Below are positions 25,663-34,293 of a DNA stretch of 37,528 nt, one piece after another. The stretch is taken from the NCBI GenBank assembly GCA_016213775.1, contig JACQZR010000274.1, positions 1 to 37,528 of the forward strand. The letters are read 5' to 3'. Position numbers and translations under genes: made by a program. The notes below the pieces were generated by a model. It had not been told where the DNA came from, did no database searches, and saw only the letters and a list, made by a program, of their open reading frames with translations. Every line of letters starts with the position of its first letter. Within the stretch, counting starts at the first letter, position 1. This DNA is from Acidobacteriota bacterium. Its GTDB lineage: Bacteria > Acidobacteriota > Terriglobia > Bryobacterales > Bryobacteraceae.

Positions 25663-27657
25663 TCACTGCGCGAAGTAGCCGTTCAACTCCAGCACGACAT
25701 GCGTGTGCCGGTACGCGAACACGTCGAGCATCCCGTTTCCCGCAACCGGCACGAGATCCGAGTTCGTCACGGTCTGTCCCTGAAACGCATTCAGCATCGA
25801 TGCATTCGGACGCCCTTGCCCCGTCGGCCAAACCGTGAGAAAGGGCATCGGCGATCCGCCCGGCAAGGCCGTTGCAGTGAAGTGAACCGCCCGCGCTTCC
25901 GGAGGCATTCCGGCGCATGCAATCAGCGGTATCGAACGTGTGATTTCGTCCCCGAACATTGGCCCGCCGCAGAGGCTGTTTGCCGCGCGGCTGTCAAAGA
26001 ACCTTGCCTGCGTCAACGGGTAATAGTACAGGCCCGTCGACCCGTTATCGGCCGCGAAGTAGCCGTTGATGTCGATGATGACGTCGGTCCGGTTGAATGC
26101 AAACACGTCGATGCTGTTGTTGGCGCCCACCGGCACAATCTGATGATTGGTGAGAATCCGCCCCGCGAACGAATTAATGTTCGACACATTCGGCTGCGTC
26201 GCCGCCGCCGGCCACAGCGTCATATAGGCAAGCGGCCCCGGCGGTTCCACCGTCACATGCACCGAATACGCAACCGCGCCCACGGGAATCGCACAGTCCG
26301 TGGATGCGGGGAACCGCATGCGGCGCACTTCACCCGCGTTCATCGTCGGCGGCCCGAACGGCTGCGGTTGCATCGAATAGACCGTCCGCGTATCCGCCAC
26401 ACGGCACGGCGTCATCGGGTAAAACACAAGACTCGTCTCGCCCGCCAACACCTCCGCGAAGTAGCCTGCAATGTCGATCAGCAGGTCCGCTGCTTGCGTC
26501 ACAGACACTGACATCAGGCCGTCATTCACCATCACAATGCTCGTGTTCGCCACGATCTGGTTGTCCAGCGACCGGACCGTCCAGGTGTCCGGTTTCAATT
26601 CCCCGCCGGGGTACGCAGTGACAAAGTCCACTCCGCCGCGCGGCAATAGCGTGCAGTTGACAAACACCGCCCTGGCAATCAGCGGCACCGGACAGACGTT
26701 GGAAGCGTTGAGGTTCAACGTGCGTGTTTCGCCCTGTGTCAGCGCCGGCGGCCCAAAGCTTCCCGTGCGCCCTTCAAAGTTATACTCCGGACGCGTCTCC
26801 ATCAACCGGCACGGGGTCATTGGAACAAACCGCAATCGCTTGCTGATCGGGACTTCCTTGATCGTCACCCCGCGCACCGAGGCCACATAGGCCTGGTTTC
26901 CCGCACTACTCGGCGAGATAGCCAGCGATGCATGGTAAGCATCGGGCCAATCCGCCGCGGGCCCCCAGATGTTGATGTCCGCTGGCATCGGGCGCGTCGG
27001 CACCTTCGTAGTGGAAGTCCCGAGTAGTATGCCGTCCACCAGGTAGTCGATTCGAGTGAGCGACCAGCGAATGGTCCAGTTGTGCGCCACCAGTGGATCG
27101 AACCCCGCGGGGAGCGGCACCAGGCCGCCGTTGCCCACGCCGAAGGGGTCGTCGGCGTAACGGTTCAGTTGCACCTGAAGCGGCGCACCGGGCTGCAGCT
27201 TGTTGGTCAGCAGTTCGATGTCGATCTCATCGTGCCGCTCGCATGCCGCGTCCGGACAACCGAGGAAATAAATCCCTATCACCAACCCGCGCTGGATTGT
27301 CTTCAACTGCACTCGTGCAGTGAGCTCGATTGCCGTGTCTGCCGTCGGCAGGTAAGTGGTCCTGGTCTTGCCGTGCGTTCCGTACAACGATTGGCCGGGC
27401 CCCGTCGGGTTGAACGTGTTCAGCACCAGCCGGGCGCCATCTGCATCGACGGCGAAGATCCCGCTCGCGCCGGGCGTGATCCAGTCCTGCTGCTGCGTGC
27501 GGCCATAGAAGGACGCGTTGCCAATGTCGGTGGTCCACTTATTCAGGTCCAGTTTCTGACCCTGTACCAGAAACTGATCTTCGAACGAAGTGCGAACCTG
27601 TGCGCAGTATGCGGCGCCGAACAGTGCGAATCCCAGATAAATCGGAAGAGATTTCAC
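25663..27657 (-). CDS. Secreted GH16-like protein with three C-terminal beta repeats
   Basis: Encodes 664 residues with a signal peptide (KSLPIYLGFALFGAAYC). Residues 20-270 resemble a GH16 laminarinase/agarase-type domain: TSFEDQFLVQGQKLDLNKW at the start and the catalytic motif E144-I-D146-I-E148 in RHDEIDIELL. Three repeats of about 120-126 residues follow (about 276-401, 411-534, 544-663), each beginning PMTPCRLMETR, PMTPCRVADTR or PLTQARFFDSR and ending in a T-D-(V/L)-(I/L)-I-D-I-N-G-Y-F-A-like stretch. These repeats are common in exported Acidobacteriota proteins and are probably adhesive or carbohydrate-related beta modules. Likely a beta-glucan hydrolase with surface-binding tail. It ends 1 base from the convergent small coiled-coil gene. 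Confidence 0.85.
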   Translation of the reverse strand: MKSLPIYLGFALFGAAYCAQVRTSFEDQFLVQGQKLDLNKWTTDIGNASFYGRTQQQDWITPGASGIFAVDADGARLVLNTFNPTGPGQSLYGTHGKTRTTYLPTADTAIELTARVQLKTIQRGLVIGIYFLGCPDAACERHDEIDIELLTNKLQPGAPLQVQLNRYADDPFGVGNGGLVPLPAGFDPLVAHNWTIRWSLTRIDYLVDGILLGTSTTKVPTRPMPADINIWGPAADWPDAYHASLAISPSSAGNQAYVASVRGVTIKEVPISKRLRFVPMTPCRLMETRPEYNFEGRTGSFGPPALTQGETRTLNLNASNVCPVPLIARAVFVNCTLLPRGGVDFVTAYPGGELKPDTWTVRSLDNQIVANTSIVMVNDGLMSVSVTQAADLLIDIAGYFAEVLAGETSLVFYPMTPCRVADTRTVYSMQPQPFGPPTMNAGEVRRMRFPASTDCAIPVGAVAYSVHVTVEPPGPLAYMTLWPAAATQPNVSNINSFAGRILTNHQIVPVGANNSIDVFAFNRTDVIIDINGYFAADNGSTGLYYYPLTQARFFDSRAANSLCGGPMFGDEITRSIPLIACAGMPPEARAVHFTATALPGGSPMPFLTVWPTGQGRPNASMLNAFQGQTVTNSDLVPVAGNGMLDVFAYRHTHVVLELNGYFAQ

Positions 27658-27702
27658 GCGTGCCTCCTGTAATCGAGACGCTGTAAATCCCTAGGATAAC
27701 CC

Positions 27703-28416
27703 TCAGTTTTTCGGATTGCTTGCGGCTGGCGCGAGTTTGCGCCGAAGCAAGAAGCCCGCGGCGCCAAGAAGCGCACCAGCGATCAGCCCAGTGCCGGCAA
27801 CCGCGAGAAGGTTGGGCCACGCCGGAGTAGTGGGCAGCGAAGCCGGGTCCAGGAGAGTGAGCCCTCCCGCGGCGCTCATCAATGCGACTTGCAGATCTTG
27901 CGTTACTCGTTGCGCAATCATCGGATCTGGGTACACGAAGTCAACCAGCACCAGCGCCGGTTGCCCGAAGCTGACTCGGATGCTCTGACGCATTTTCTCC
28001 ACCACGTCTTCGGCCGGCATCCGGGCACGCTCCTCACGGAACAGCCCATGCCGGTCCATGATCCCGATCAGTTCGCTCCGGCGCAACGCGGATTGGGATG
28101 CCGCCCCCACCTCGCGCATGATCTGCCGGCGGTCAGAGCCTTGGGCGAGAATGGTCGCGTGGGACACGTAGCGGGCTGGCGTAATTGCGGCCCACATAAG
28201 TAGCAGCGACGCGCCTGTGACCGCGCCGGCGGACCCCCAGCCGAGGGGCGAGCGGGCCATGGCGCCGAGCCGCATAGACAGCGCAGCCGTCACGATGCTG
28301 GCGATCTTCAATTTGTCTGGCGGGCAGTCGTCGAGAAGCGCATGGAACTCCTCCCCGTAGCGCTCGCGCCAGGCACGCGGATAGAGCCGGACCAACCAGT
28401 GTGCAAGCCGTCTCAT
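27703..28416 (-). CDS. Inner-membrane protein, Wzz-like topology, coupled to PadR
   Basis: Encodes 237 residues from the ATG at 28416, whose A overlaps the PadR stop (TGA 28413-28415 on the minus strand). The N-terminus (RRLAHWLVRLYPRAWRERYGEEFHALL) is the type seen in Acidobacteriota ABC permeases of the MacB/ADOP kind, but no permease domain follows. Two membrane helices (about 62-78 and 202-225) flank a periplasmic helical region with RSELIGIMDRHGLFREERAR and LLDPASLPTTPAWPNLL, which recalls polysaccharide chain-length (Wzz-type) proteins. Role unknown; control by PadR is likely. Confidence 0.75.
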   Translation of the reverse strand: MRRLAHWLVRLYPRAWRERYGEEFHALLDDCPPDKLKIASIVTAALSMRLGAMARSPLGWGSAGAVTGASLLLMWAAITPARYVSHATILAQGSDRRQIMREVGAASQSALRRSELIGIMDRHGLFREERARMPAEDVVEKMRQSIRVSFGQPALVLVDFVYPDPMIAQRVTQDLQVALMSAAGGLTLLDPASLPTTPAWPNLLAVAGTGLIAGALLGAAGFLLRRKLAPAASNPKN

Positions 28417-28700
28417 GCGGATTTCAACCTCCTGCGCCCTGCCTTCACAATGCGCTCCACGGCCGCAAGCTCCGCGGCCAGATGAGTGCTTCCCTCCGCG
28501 GTGATTGTGTACGGTTGCCGCCGGTCTTTCGTCTTGACGGGCCGGATCCACCCGGCTTCTTCCAGCCGTGTGATAGCCCCATACAGCGTGCCCGGCCCGA
28601 GCCGCACGCCGGCGAATTGTTCAATATCCTCCATCATGGCGTAGCCATGCTTGTCGCCCCCGGCGAGGCTGGAGAGAATGAGTACTGAAGGATCAGTCAC
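28413..28700 (-). CDS. PadR-family transcriptional regulator
   Basis: Encodes 95 residues: DPSVLILSSLAGGDKHGYAM, then the winged helix (ERLGPGTLYGAITRLEEAGWI with PVKTKDRRQPYTITAEG), the PadR short form that lacks a long C-terminal helix. It starts with a GTG at 28700 that lies inside the left arm of the nested palindrome, so transcription likely starts close to or at the GTG (possibly leaderless). It is followed in the same operon by the membrane protein. PadR proteins repress their own operon and respond to phenolics or drugs in studied cases. Confidence 0.9.
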   Translation of the reverse strand: MTDPSVLILSSLAGGDKHGYAMMEDIEQFAGVRLGPGTLYGAITRLEEAGWIRPVKTKDRRQPYTITAEGSTHLAAELAAVERIVKAGRRRLKSA

Positions 28701-28739
28701 TATTACGTCCCACGATATATATCGTGCCGCGTAATAGTG
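28698..28739. promoter_or_regulatory. Nested 42-bp palindrome, candidate PadR operator between padR and Uma2 genes
   Basis: An inner perfect 16-bp palindrome CACGATATATATCGTG (28711-28726) is framed by two outer 10-base arms, CACTATTACG (28698-28707) and CGTAATAGTG (28730-28739), that are also exact reverse complements. The 3-base spacers TCC and CCG are not. It lies at the PadR start codon and 28 bases before the Uma2 ATG. PadR dimers bind ATAT-rich palindromes, so control of both genes is plausible. Confidence 0.72.
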
Positions 28740-28767
28740 GATTTGTCAAGCCCGAAGTGGAGGTACA

Positions 28768-29379
28768 ATGTTGAACATGGCATCTAATCCGATTCCGCGG
28801 CGCATGACCTTCGACGAAGCGCTAGCTGCCGAGCGCGCCGCGGTGGGCGTGAAAAGCGAGTTTTGGCTGGGCCAGATGACGGCCATGTCTGGGGGAACTC
28901 GACCTCATTGCCTCATCGCGGTGAACTTGACTGGACTTTTTCTAGACCGACTGCGAGGAAAGCCATGCCAAGCCTTTAATTCGGATATGAAGGTCGGCGT
29001 AACCAAAAAGCGGGGATTTGGATACCCGGACCTCACTATTGCTTGCGGGGAGCAGAAGTATCTTGATGACACTGAGGATCTCTTGATGAACCCCGTCATC
29101 ATCTTCGAAGTTCTCTCTGACAGCACGCGCGCATTCGACCGGGGCGAGAAGTTTATCGAATACCAGAAGCTGGAATCACTGCGTCACTATGTTCTCGTCG
29201 AACAACGCTTCCGGTTAGTGGAGCACTTCGAGCGCGTTGAGGGGAACGAGTGGAAGTACCATTCGTTGACAAAAGACAACGATGTTTTGCGGTTGAGCGC
29301 CGTCGGAGTAGAAGTCACCGTGGCGGAAATCTACGAAGGAATCAACGTCCCGTTAAGACGCGACGACGACGAGGCCTAA
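28768..29379 (+). CDS. Uma2-family (DUF820) PD-(D/E)XK endonuclease-like protein
   Basis: Encodes 203 residues from an ATG at 28768 just after GGAGG. Uma2 family pattern: RRMTFDEALAAERAA (start), E..G.M, PHCLIAVNLTGLF, then the core GYPDLTIACG (D88) and IIFEVLSDSTRAFDRGEKFIEYQKL (E114, K128), as in restriction-endonuclease-fold proteins of mobile-element type that occur in great number in cyanobacteria and Acidobacteriota. Biological role of the family is poorly known. It is divergent from padR, with only the palindrome between them, and its stop overlaps the convergent formylglycine enzyme gene by a few bases. Confidence 0.88.
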   Translation: MLNMASNPIPRRMTFDEALAAERAAVGVKSEFWLGQMTAMSGGTRPHCLIAVNLTGLFLDRLRGKPCQAFNSDMKVGVTKKRGFGYPDLTIACGEQKYLDDTEDLLMNPVIIFEVLSDSTRAFDRGEKFIEYQKLESLRHYVLVEQRFRLVEHFERVEGNEWKYHSLTKDNDVLRLSAVGVEVTVAEIYEGINVPLRRDDDEA

Positions 29380-30368
29380 ACGTCCCGCACGCAGCGGAAA
29401 CTGATGTTCGTCGTTGCGCTGTCCACCGTGTTCGATGTCCGCGCCGCCACACGGTACCGGTTGCAGTACGAGCGGTGACACAAATACGAACCACCCTTCA
29501 TCAAACGCTGCGCACCCGTCGCCGGACCCACGGGATTGGTCCGCGTCGCCGTCAGATGATGCGACGGATGGAACCAGTCATTACACCACTCCCACGCATT
29601 GCCCGTGATCACGTAAAGCCCGTATCCATTCGGCGGAAACGCATCCACTGGCGCCGGGGCGGAGTACCCATCCTCGGCCGTGTCCACATTCGGAAACTCG
29701 CCCTGCCACACGTTGCACAGGTGCTGCCCGTCCGGTGTCAGTTCGTCGCCCCATGGATAGGTCTTCTGCTCCAGTCCGCCACGAGCAGCGTACTCCCATT
29801 CCGCTTCCGTCGGCAGCCGCTTGCCCGCCCAATCGCAATAGGCAATCGCGTCGTTCCACGACATGTGCACCACCGGCTGATGCGGCCGGTTGGCCACCGA
29901 CGTATCCGGCCCTTCCGGATTCCGCCACGACGCCCCATTCACCTTGCACCACCACCGCACCCCGGGCGCTCGCTGATCCACGATCTCGTTATGGCGCTCC
30001 GGCGGAATATGCGTCTGAAACACGAACGACCATCCGAACCGCTCCGCCTCACTCAAATAGCCCGTGGCCTTGGTGAACTCCTGAAACTGCGCGTTGGTTA
30101 CCGGGTAGCGGTCCATGTAGAACGGATCCAGGGTCACCTCGCGGATCGGCCCCTCGCCGTCGGCGGGAAAGCCCTCAGCGTCTTCAGTGCCCATCCAGAA
30201 GCGCCCGCCATCCAGCCGGATCATATCTTCCGGCGAGCCAGATGCAACCCGCTTGCGCTCCGCCGAAGCAACTCGCGATTGCTCCAACGTCACTGCGCGC
30301 TGTTTGCTCGGAACACAACAAGGGTGCGGCTTTCCGGCTTGCGCGAAAAGCTCAAATTCGGGCTTCAT
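29376..30368 (-). CDS. Formylglycine-generating enzyme (sulfatase-modifying factor)
   Basis: Encodes 330 residues. The FGE-sulfatase fold is clear: MIRLDGGRFWMGTEDAEG, YPVTNAQFQEFTKATGYL, HQPVVHMSWNDAIAYCDWAGKRLPTEAEWEYAARGG, GLYVITGNAWEWCNDWF. The two copper-binding/catalytic cysteines of aerobic enzymes are present as Cys297 and Cys302 in GGSYLCHRSYCNRYRVAAR. It therefore should oxidise the active-site Cys of sulfatases (CxPxR) to formylglycine. The start at 30368 overlaps the stop of the parvulin gene (ATGA), so they form an operon. No export signal is evident at the start. The likely substrate is the sulfatase at 34294, whose motif is CSPSR. Confidence 0.93.
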   Translation of the reverse strand: MKPEFELFAQAGKPHPCCVPSKQRAVTLEQSRVASAERKRVASGSPEDMIRLDGGRFWMGTEDAEGFPADGEGPIREVTLDPFYMDRYPVTNAQFQEFTKATGYLSEAERFGWSFVFQTHIPPERHNEIVDQRAPGVRWWCKVNGASWRNPEGPDTSVANRPHQPVVHMSWNDAIAYCDWAGKRLPTEAEWEYAARGGLEQKTYPWGDELTPDGQHLCNVWQGEFPNVDTAEDGYSAPAPVDAFPPNGYGLYVITGNAWEWCNDWFHPSHHLTATRTNPVGPATGAQRLMKGGSYLCHRSYCNRYRVAARTSNTVDSATTNISFRCVRDV

Positions 30369-31228
30369 GCCTGAACCTCTTGCACCTCTTCTATTCTCGC
30401 CGCAGCCATAATGCGATCGAGAAACTGCTCAATCGCCTTCTGCCTCTTCTCCTCGGCGAGCTGCTGCGAGATCTGCTGCTTCACTTCATCCAGAGGCCGT
30501 GTCCCCGCGGGCTTGCGTTCCATCAGCGTGGCGATGTGAAACCCGAACGGCGACCGGAATATGCCGCTCATCTCACCGGGCTTCATCGCGAACACAATCT
30601 CCTCGAACTCCTCCACCATTTCACCGCGCGGAAAGAATCCGAGATCGCCGCCCCGTCCAGGGCAATCGGAAAGCTGATCGGCCACAACCGCGAAAGGAGT
30701 GCCGCTCTGCAACTGCTTCTGGGCGTCTTCAATTGCTGCGCGGGCTTCCTCTTCGGTGGTGTTCTCATCGATGTTCTTCACCACATGCGCCGCGTGAACC
30801 ACCTCCGGCTGCTCAAAATCATCCTTGTGCTTGACGTAGTAGTCGGAGATGTCTTTGTTCTTCGGCGCCGCCACTTTCGCGGTGATCTTGCCCAGTAGAC
30901 GTTCTACCTTGAACCGCACTTCCAACTCGGAGCGTAGCTGCTCATCGCTCACCGGTGCGACGCAGCCCGATTGCCCCGGTGATTGCGTGCGCACCTGCTG
31001 GAACAGTTCCTCCACCGCCTCCGCGGGCACGGGTTCGGAATCCTTCTGCGCTTCCTGCCGCAGCGTAATCCGCTCAATCAGGTTCTCGCGCGCCCACTGG
31101 CGGACGCGCTCAGCCAGTTCGAGCGCAGGCAGGTCGCTCATCTCTTGTTCCAGGCGCGGGCGGATCAGCCGTTCTTCCTCGCGCAGCGCTTCGTCGGTTA
31201 CCAGTTCTCCGTTTACGGAAAAAGCCAT
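30365..31228 (-). CDS. Parvulin-type peptidyl-prolyl isomerase
   Basis: Encodes 287 residues. The N-terminal part is helical (residues 1-135, with KERITLRQEA-like charged helices); the rotamase domain is about residues 140-240, with QPEVVHAAHVVKN, LSDCPGRGGDLGFFPRGEMVEEFEE, KPGEMSGIFRSPFGFHIATLMERKPA, as in SurA/PrsA-like isomerases. No signal peptide is seen at the start (MAFSVNGELV), so it would stay in the cytoplasm unless the start lies upstream. Coupled to the formylglycine enzyme by a 4-base overlap. It may help fold the sulfatase or its enzyme, but that is inference. Confidence 0.88.
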   Translation of the reverse strand: MAFSVNGELVTDEALREEERLIRPRLEQEMSDLPALELAERVRQWARENLIERITLRQEAQKDSEPVPAEAVEELFQQVRTQSPGQSGCVAPVSDEQLRSELEVRFKVERLLGKITAKVAAPKNKDISDYYVKHKDDFEQPEVVHAAHVVKNIDENTTEEEARAAIEDAQKQLQSGTPFAVVADQLSDCPGRGGDLGFFPRGEMVEEFEEIVFAMKPGEMSGIFRSPFGFHIATLMERKPAGTRPLDEVKQQISQQLAEEKRQKAIEQFLDRIMAAARIEEVQEVQA

Positions 31229-31239
31229 ACCGTACGATC

Positions 31240-34188
31240 CTACCAGGGTGTGAAGAAGCCGCGCGTGAGGAACACCGCCATCTGCCCGCGCGTGATGTTG
31301 TCATTGGCGCAGAACGTCGAGGCGCTACAACCCGTCGTGATGCCCGTCTGCCTCATCTTTTGCACATATTGAAAGAAACTGTTGTTCGCGGGAACGTCCG
31401 TGAAGTACGCCGTTTGCCGGAAGGTGAAGTTGTTGCCGTAACGCGCGCGGATCAGGAACACCGCCATCTGGCCTCTCGAAACCGTCGCATCGGGACAATA
31501 CAGGTTGTCGCTGCAGCCGGTTGTAATGCCCAGTTCCCGCAGCTTCTGAATCCACTTGAACTGCCCGTGCGTCGCGGGCACGTCGTTAAAGTAGGGCGTG
31601 GTTGGGTACGGGAAATCGTCGGAGCCGATCATGCCCCTCACAAGAAAGACAGCCATCTGCCAGCGTGTCACGTTCTCGTCGGGGCAATAGATATTGGCGC
31701 CGCACCCGGTAGTCACTCCCTGGTTGCGAATGATACGGATGTGATTGACAAAGGAATTGCTCAGCGGCACATCGTTGAAGATCTGTGTGTTGCTTGTGCC
31801 CTTCTGCACAATGGGCACAAGGTTGCCCGCCGCGTACACCGCTCCCGCGCGCGGTTCAGCGCCAGCGTTATTCGCAACGCTGTAGTTCAGCGAGCCGGCG
31901 CCTATACCAAACACAGAGGCTGCCGGCGTAAAGGTGATCCACGGCGCGGTACCAAAAGCCACCCAGTTGCAGCCATCGCCGATGGCGATCCCCCCGCCGC
32001 CGCCTGCCGGGTCGTAAGTGGTGATGGTGGGACTAACAGTGGCCAGGCATTCCGGAGCAGCCAGTCCGGTTACGCGCGCGACGAAACCGTCCGTCTGGCC
32101 GTTATTCGTGGATTGAATAGGGTTGAAGGTCAGCGGAAGATCCACCGAGTTCGTATTTCCGGTAAGAATAACGTCGGCATCGGTTGTCGCCGCCATCGCC
32201 CGCGATTGATCTCCCGAAAACCCGCCAAACACCGTCGAGAACTTCACCGAGTTCAACAGCGGATTCAGTGCCACAAGGAATGCATCGCCGAACGTACTAC
32301 CGGAAAACTGGAACGCATCCGACGTGGTCGGGAAATTATTGGAGAATGTTGTCCCGTTCACCACCATCGCGCCACCCTCTTGTACATACACTGAGGCGGC
32401 GGCGTCTGTCGCATTCGACCCCACCAGCGTCGAGGCGATCAGGGCTCCGCCGTCTGAGCTGAACCGCGACACGAAGCCGTCTGATGCGCCCCCTAACAAC
32501 GTCCGGTAGGCGTTCACTGTTGTTGGAAAGCCCGTGCCAGTCACCTGCCCCGCAATGGCGATGCGCCCGCCGGGCTCCAGCGAAATCGAGTAGCCTCCAT
32601 CATCTCCCGCGCTTCCGATAAACGTGCTGAAGATGATCCGCTTGCCGTCAAGACTCATCTTTGTCAGAAACGCATCCGCGAAACCCGCGATCGTCCGGCT
32701 ATACGCCCCCGCGGTCGTTGGAAAATCGGACGAAGAGGTCGACCCGACGATGTAGATGTTCGCCGCCAGGTCGAGCGTGATCGCGTTCGGCACATCGTCT
32801 GTCACGCCCCCGATCAGTGTGGAGAAGATAAGCGTCTTACCCGTGGAATTCAGCTTCAGCACAAAACCGTCCGTTCCCCCCGCGAACGTTGTCCGGTGCA
32901 CTCCAGGCGTCGTCGGAAAAGCCGGACTGTTCGTCGTGCCCGCGATGATTACGTTCCCCGCGCTGTCCACTGCGATTGAATTCCCGGCCTCGAACGTATC
33001 GTTGGTCCCTACGAATGTTCCAAACACCAATTGCGCCCCGTTCGGACTCAGCCGCGCCACAAAAGCATCCTGCAGTCCCGAAAAGTCCCTTTGATAAGCG
33101 CCCGTGGTCGTTGGGAACGCAAACGACCCTGTGTAGCCCGTGATGTACGCCGACCCACTGCCGTCAATCGTAATCGCAGCCGCACGGTCAAACGCCTCCC
33201 CCCCAACATAGGTCGAATAAAGCATCGCATCGCCGGTCGGGCTGATGCGCGTCACAAACGCGTCGCCATTGTTGGCCTGCGTCTGCTGGTAGGCCCCCAA
33301 TGTAATAGGGAAGTTGGTGGAGGCAGTGTAGCCGGAGATGTATGCCGCCCCAAGATTGTCCACAACAATGGAGGTAACATCTTCCTGCCCACCGCCGCCG
33401 AGGTACGTCGAGTAGAACAGCGTCGGGTCGATCACCAATGCATAATCCCCGCGGTACCGGCCCAATTCAATGGAGAAATGGTGATCGGGGCCGAGCACGT
33501 AGCTTGCCGCCACTGCCACTTTCCGTCCGCCGATCATCTGATAAACAACTGGCTTCTTGTGACGCAGATCACCCGCCGAAGTAGATACAATCATGTCCCC
33601 GCCGCCGTCAATGCGCACTCCGTCCACACCTTTCCACGCCAGCTGGATCCGTGACGGATCGCCTCCGGGCTGCACCACAAAGTCATACTCCAGACGCCCT
33701 TCGCTGCTGTAGAAAACGGCGTCGATCCTTTCATAAATATTCTCGTAGCGTAACTGCCCATAGTGCGGCACATAGCTGCGCCACTTGGATGGGTCGTTGC
33801 CCAGAAAGTAGTTGCTGATGCCAGGGAGCGGCTCAGCGGGTACCGCGCGCGACGTTGCCGATGCACCAAGAATCTGCAACCGGAATGGCTGGCTGGTTCG
33901 CTGGTTCAGGAAGTACGCCTCATTGGCGGTGAGCAATGTCATGAATCCACCGCCCCGCGCGATGTAGCGCACCGACGGATCGGCCTGTCCCATGTTCGGT
34001 TCAAAATACAGAGGGGTCCTCCCCAAGCGCTTTTGTCCCTCTGTCTGTAGCGCCGCCTGTCGCCCCTTTGCAGGTGCATGCGGGTTGGGAAGGTGCTGGC
34101 TGGATAACGGTACGCGGCCAGCGGCGAATGCGGACACGACTGCCGCAATCCACAGTATTCCCGTGCGGAGAGTTAATTTACAATTCAT
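31240..34188 (-). CDS. SBBP beta-propeller surface protein with three SLH domains
   Basis: Encodes 982 residues with a signal peptide (LRTGILWIAAVVSAFAAG). Order: an N-terminal domain (about 50-250, RTPLYFEPNMGQADPSVRYIARGG, the DUF7948 type) then about seven to eight SBBP repeats (YSTYLGGGGQEDVTSIVVD, YSTYVGGEAFDRAAAIT, FSTLIGGVTDDVPNAIT, FSTFIGSAGDDGGYSIS) that form a propeller, a BACON-like module (APECLATVSPTITTYDPAGGGGG) and three SLH repeats at the C-terminus (FNDVPLSNSFVNHIRI, FNDVPATHGQFKWIQK, FTDVPANNSFFQYVQK, each with a TTGC and a C-P/A-D-x-N/T pair). SLH modules usually hold proteins on cell-surface polymers. Probably an adhesin or surface-layer related protein. It precedes the parvulin gene in the same direction, 12 bases apart, so they may be co-transcribed. 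Confidence 0.9.
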   Translation of the reverse strand: MNCKLTLRTGILWIAAVVSAFAAGRVPLSSQHLPNPHAPAKGRQAALQTEGQKRLGRTPLYFEPNMGQADPSVRYIARGGGFMTLLTANEAYFLNQRTSQPFRLQILGASATSRAVPAEPLPGISNYFLGNDPSKWRSYVPHYGQLRYENIYERIDAVFYSSEGRLEYDFVVQPGGDPSRIQLAWKGVDGVRIDGGGDMIVSTSAGDLRHKKPVVYQMIGGRKVAVAASYVLGPDHHFSIELGRYRGDYALVIDPTLFYSTYLGGGGQEDVTSIVVDNLGAAYISGYTASTNFPITLGAYQQTQANNGDAFVTRISPTGDAMLYSTYVGGEAFDRAAAITIDGSGSAYITGYTGSFAFPTTTGAYQRDFSGLQDAFVARLSPNGAQLVFGTFVGTNDTFEAGNSIAVDSAGNVIIAGTTNSPAFPTTPGVHRTTFAGGTDGFVLKLNSTGKTLIFSTLIGGVTDDVPNAITLDLAANIYIVGSTSSSDFPTTAGAYSRTIAGFADAFLTKMSLDGKRIIFSTFIGSAGDDGGYSISLEPGGRIAIAGQVTGTGFPTTVNAYRTLLGGASDGFVSRFSSDGGALIASTLVGSNATDAAASVYVQEGGAMVVNGTTFSNNFPTTSDAFQFSGSTFGDAFLVALNPLLNSVKFSTVFGGFSGDQSRAMAATTDADVILTGNTNSVDLPLTFNPIQSTNNGQTDGFVARVTGLAAPECLATVSPTITTYDPAGGGGGIAIGDGCNWVAFGTAPWITFTPAASVFGIGAGSLNYSVANNAGAEPRAGAVYAAGNLVPIVQKGTSNTQIFNDVPLSNSFVNHIRIIRNQGVTTGCGANIYCPDENVTRWQMAVFLVRGMIGSDDFPYPTTPYFNDVPATHGQFKWIQKLRELGITTGCSDNLYCPDATVSRGQMAVFLIRARYGNNFTFRQTAYFTDVPANNSFFQYVQKMRQTGITTGCSASTFCANDNITRGQMAVFLTRGFFTPW

Positions 34189-34293
34189 GGCAAAGCTATG
34201 CTCTTAGTTTAACGTTGTACTGATACCGAATGCGCGCTTCGCTCCGCAATCGGATCATGCATCTTGTAAAGTTGTGTTAGGTTCCTGCGTCCA
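34189..34293. promoter_or_regulatory. Divergent promoter region of the surface protein and sulfatase genes
   Basis: 105 bases between divergent genes. Near-promoter strings for both directions are weak (TTGTAC, TTGTAAAG-like, then TTAGGT). No clear repeat or operator. Confidence 0.35.
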
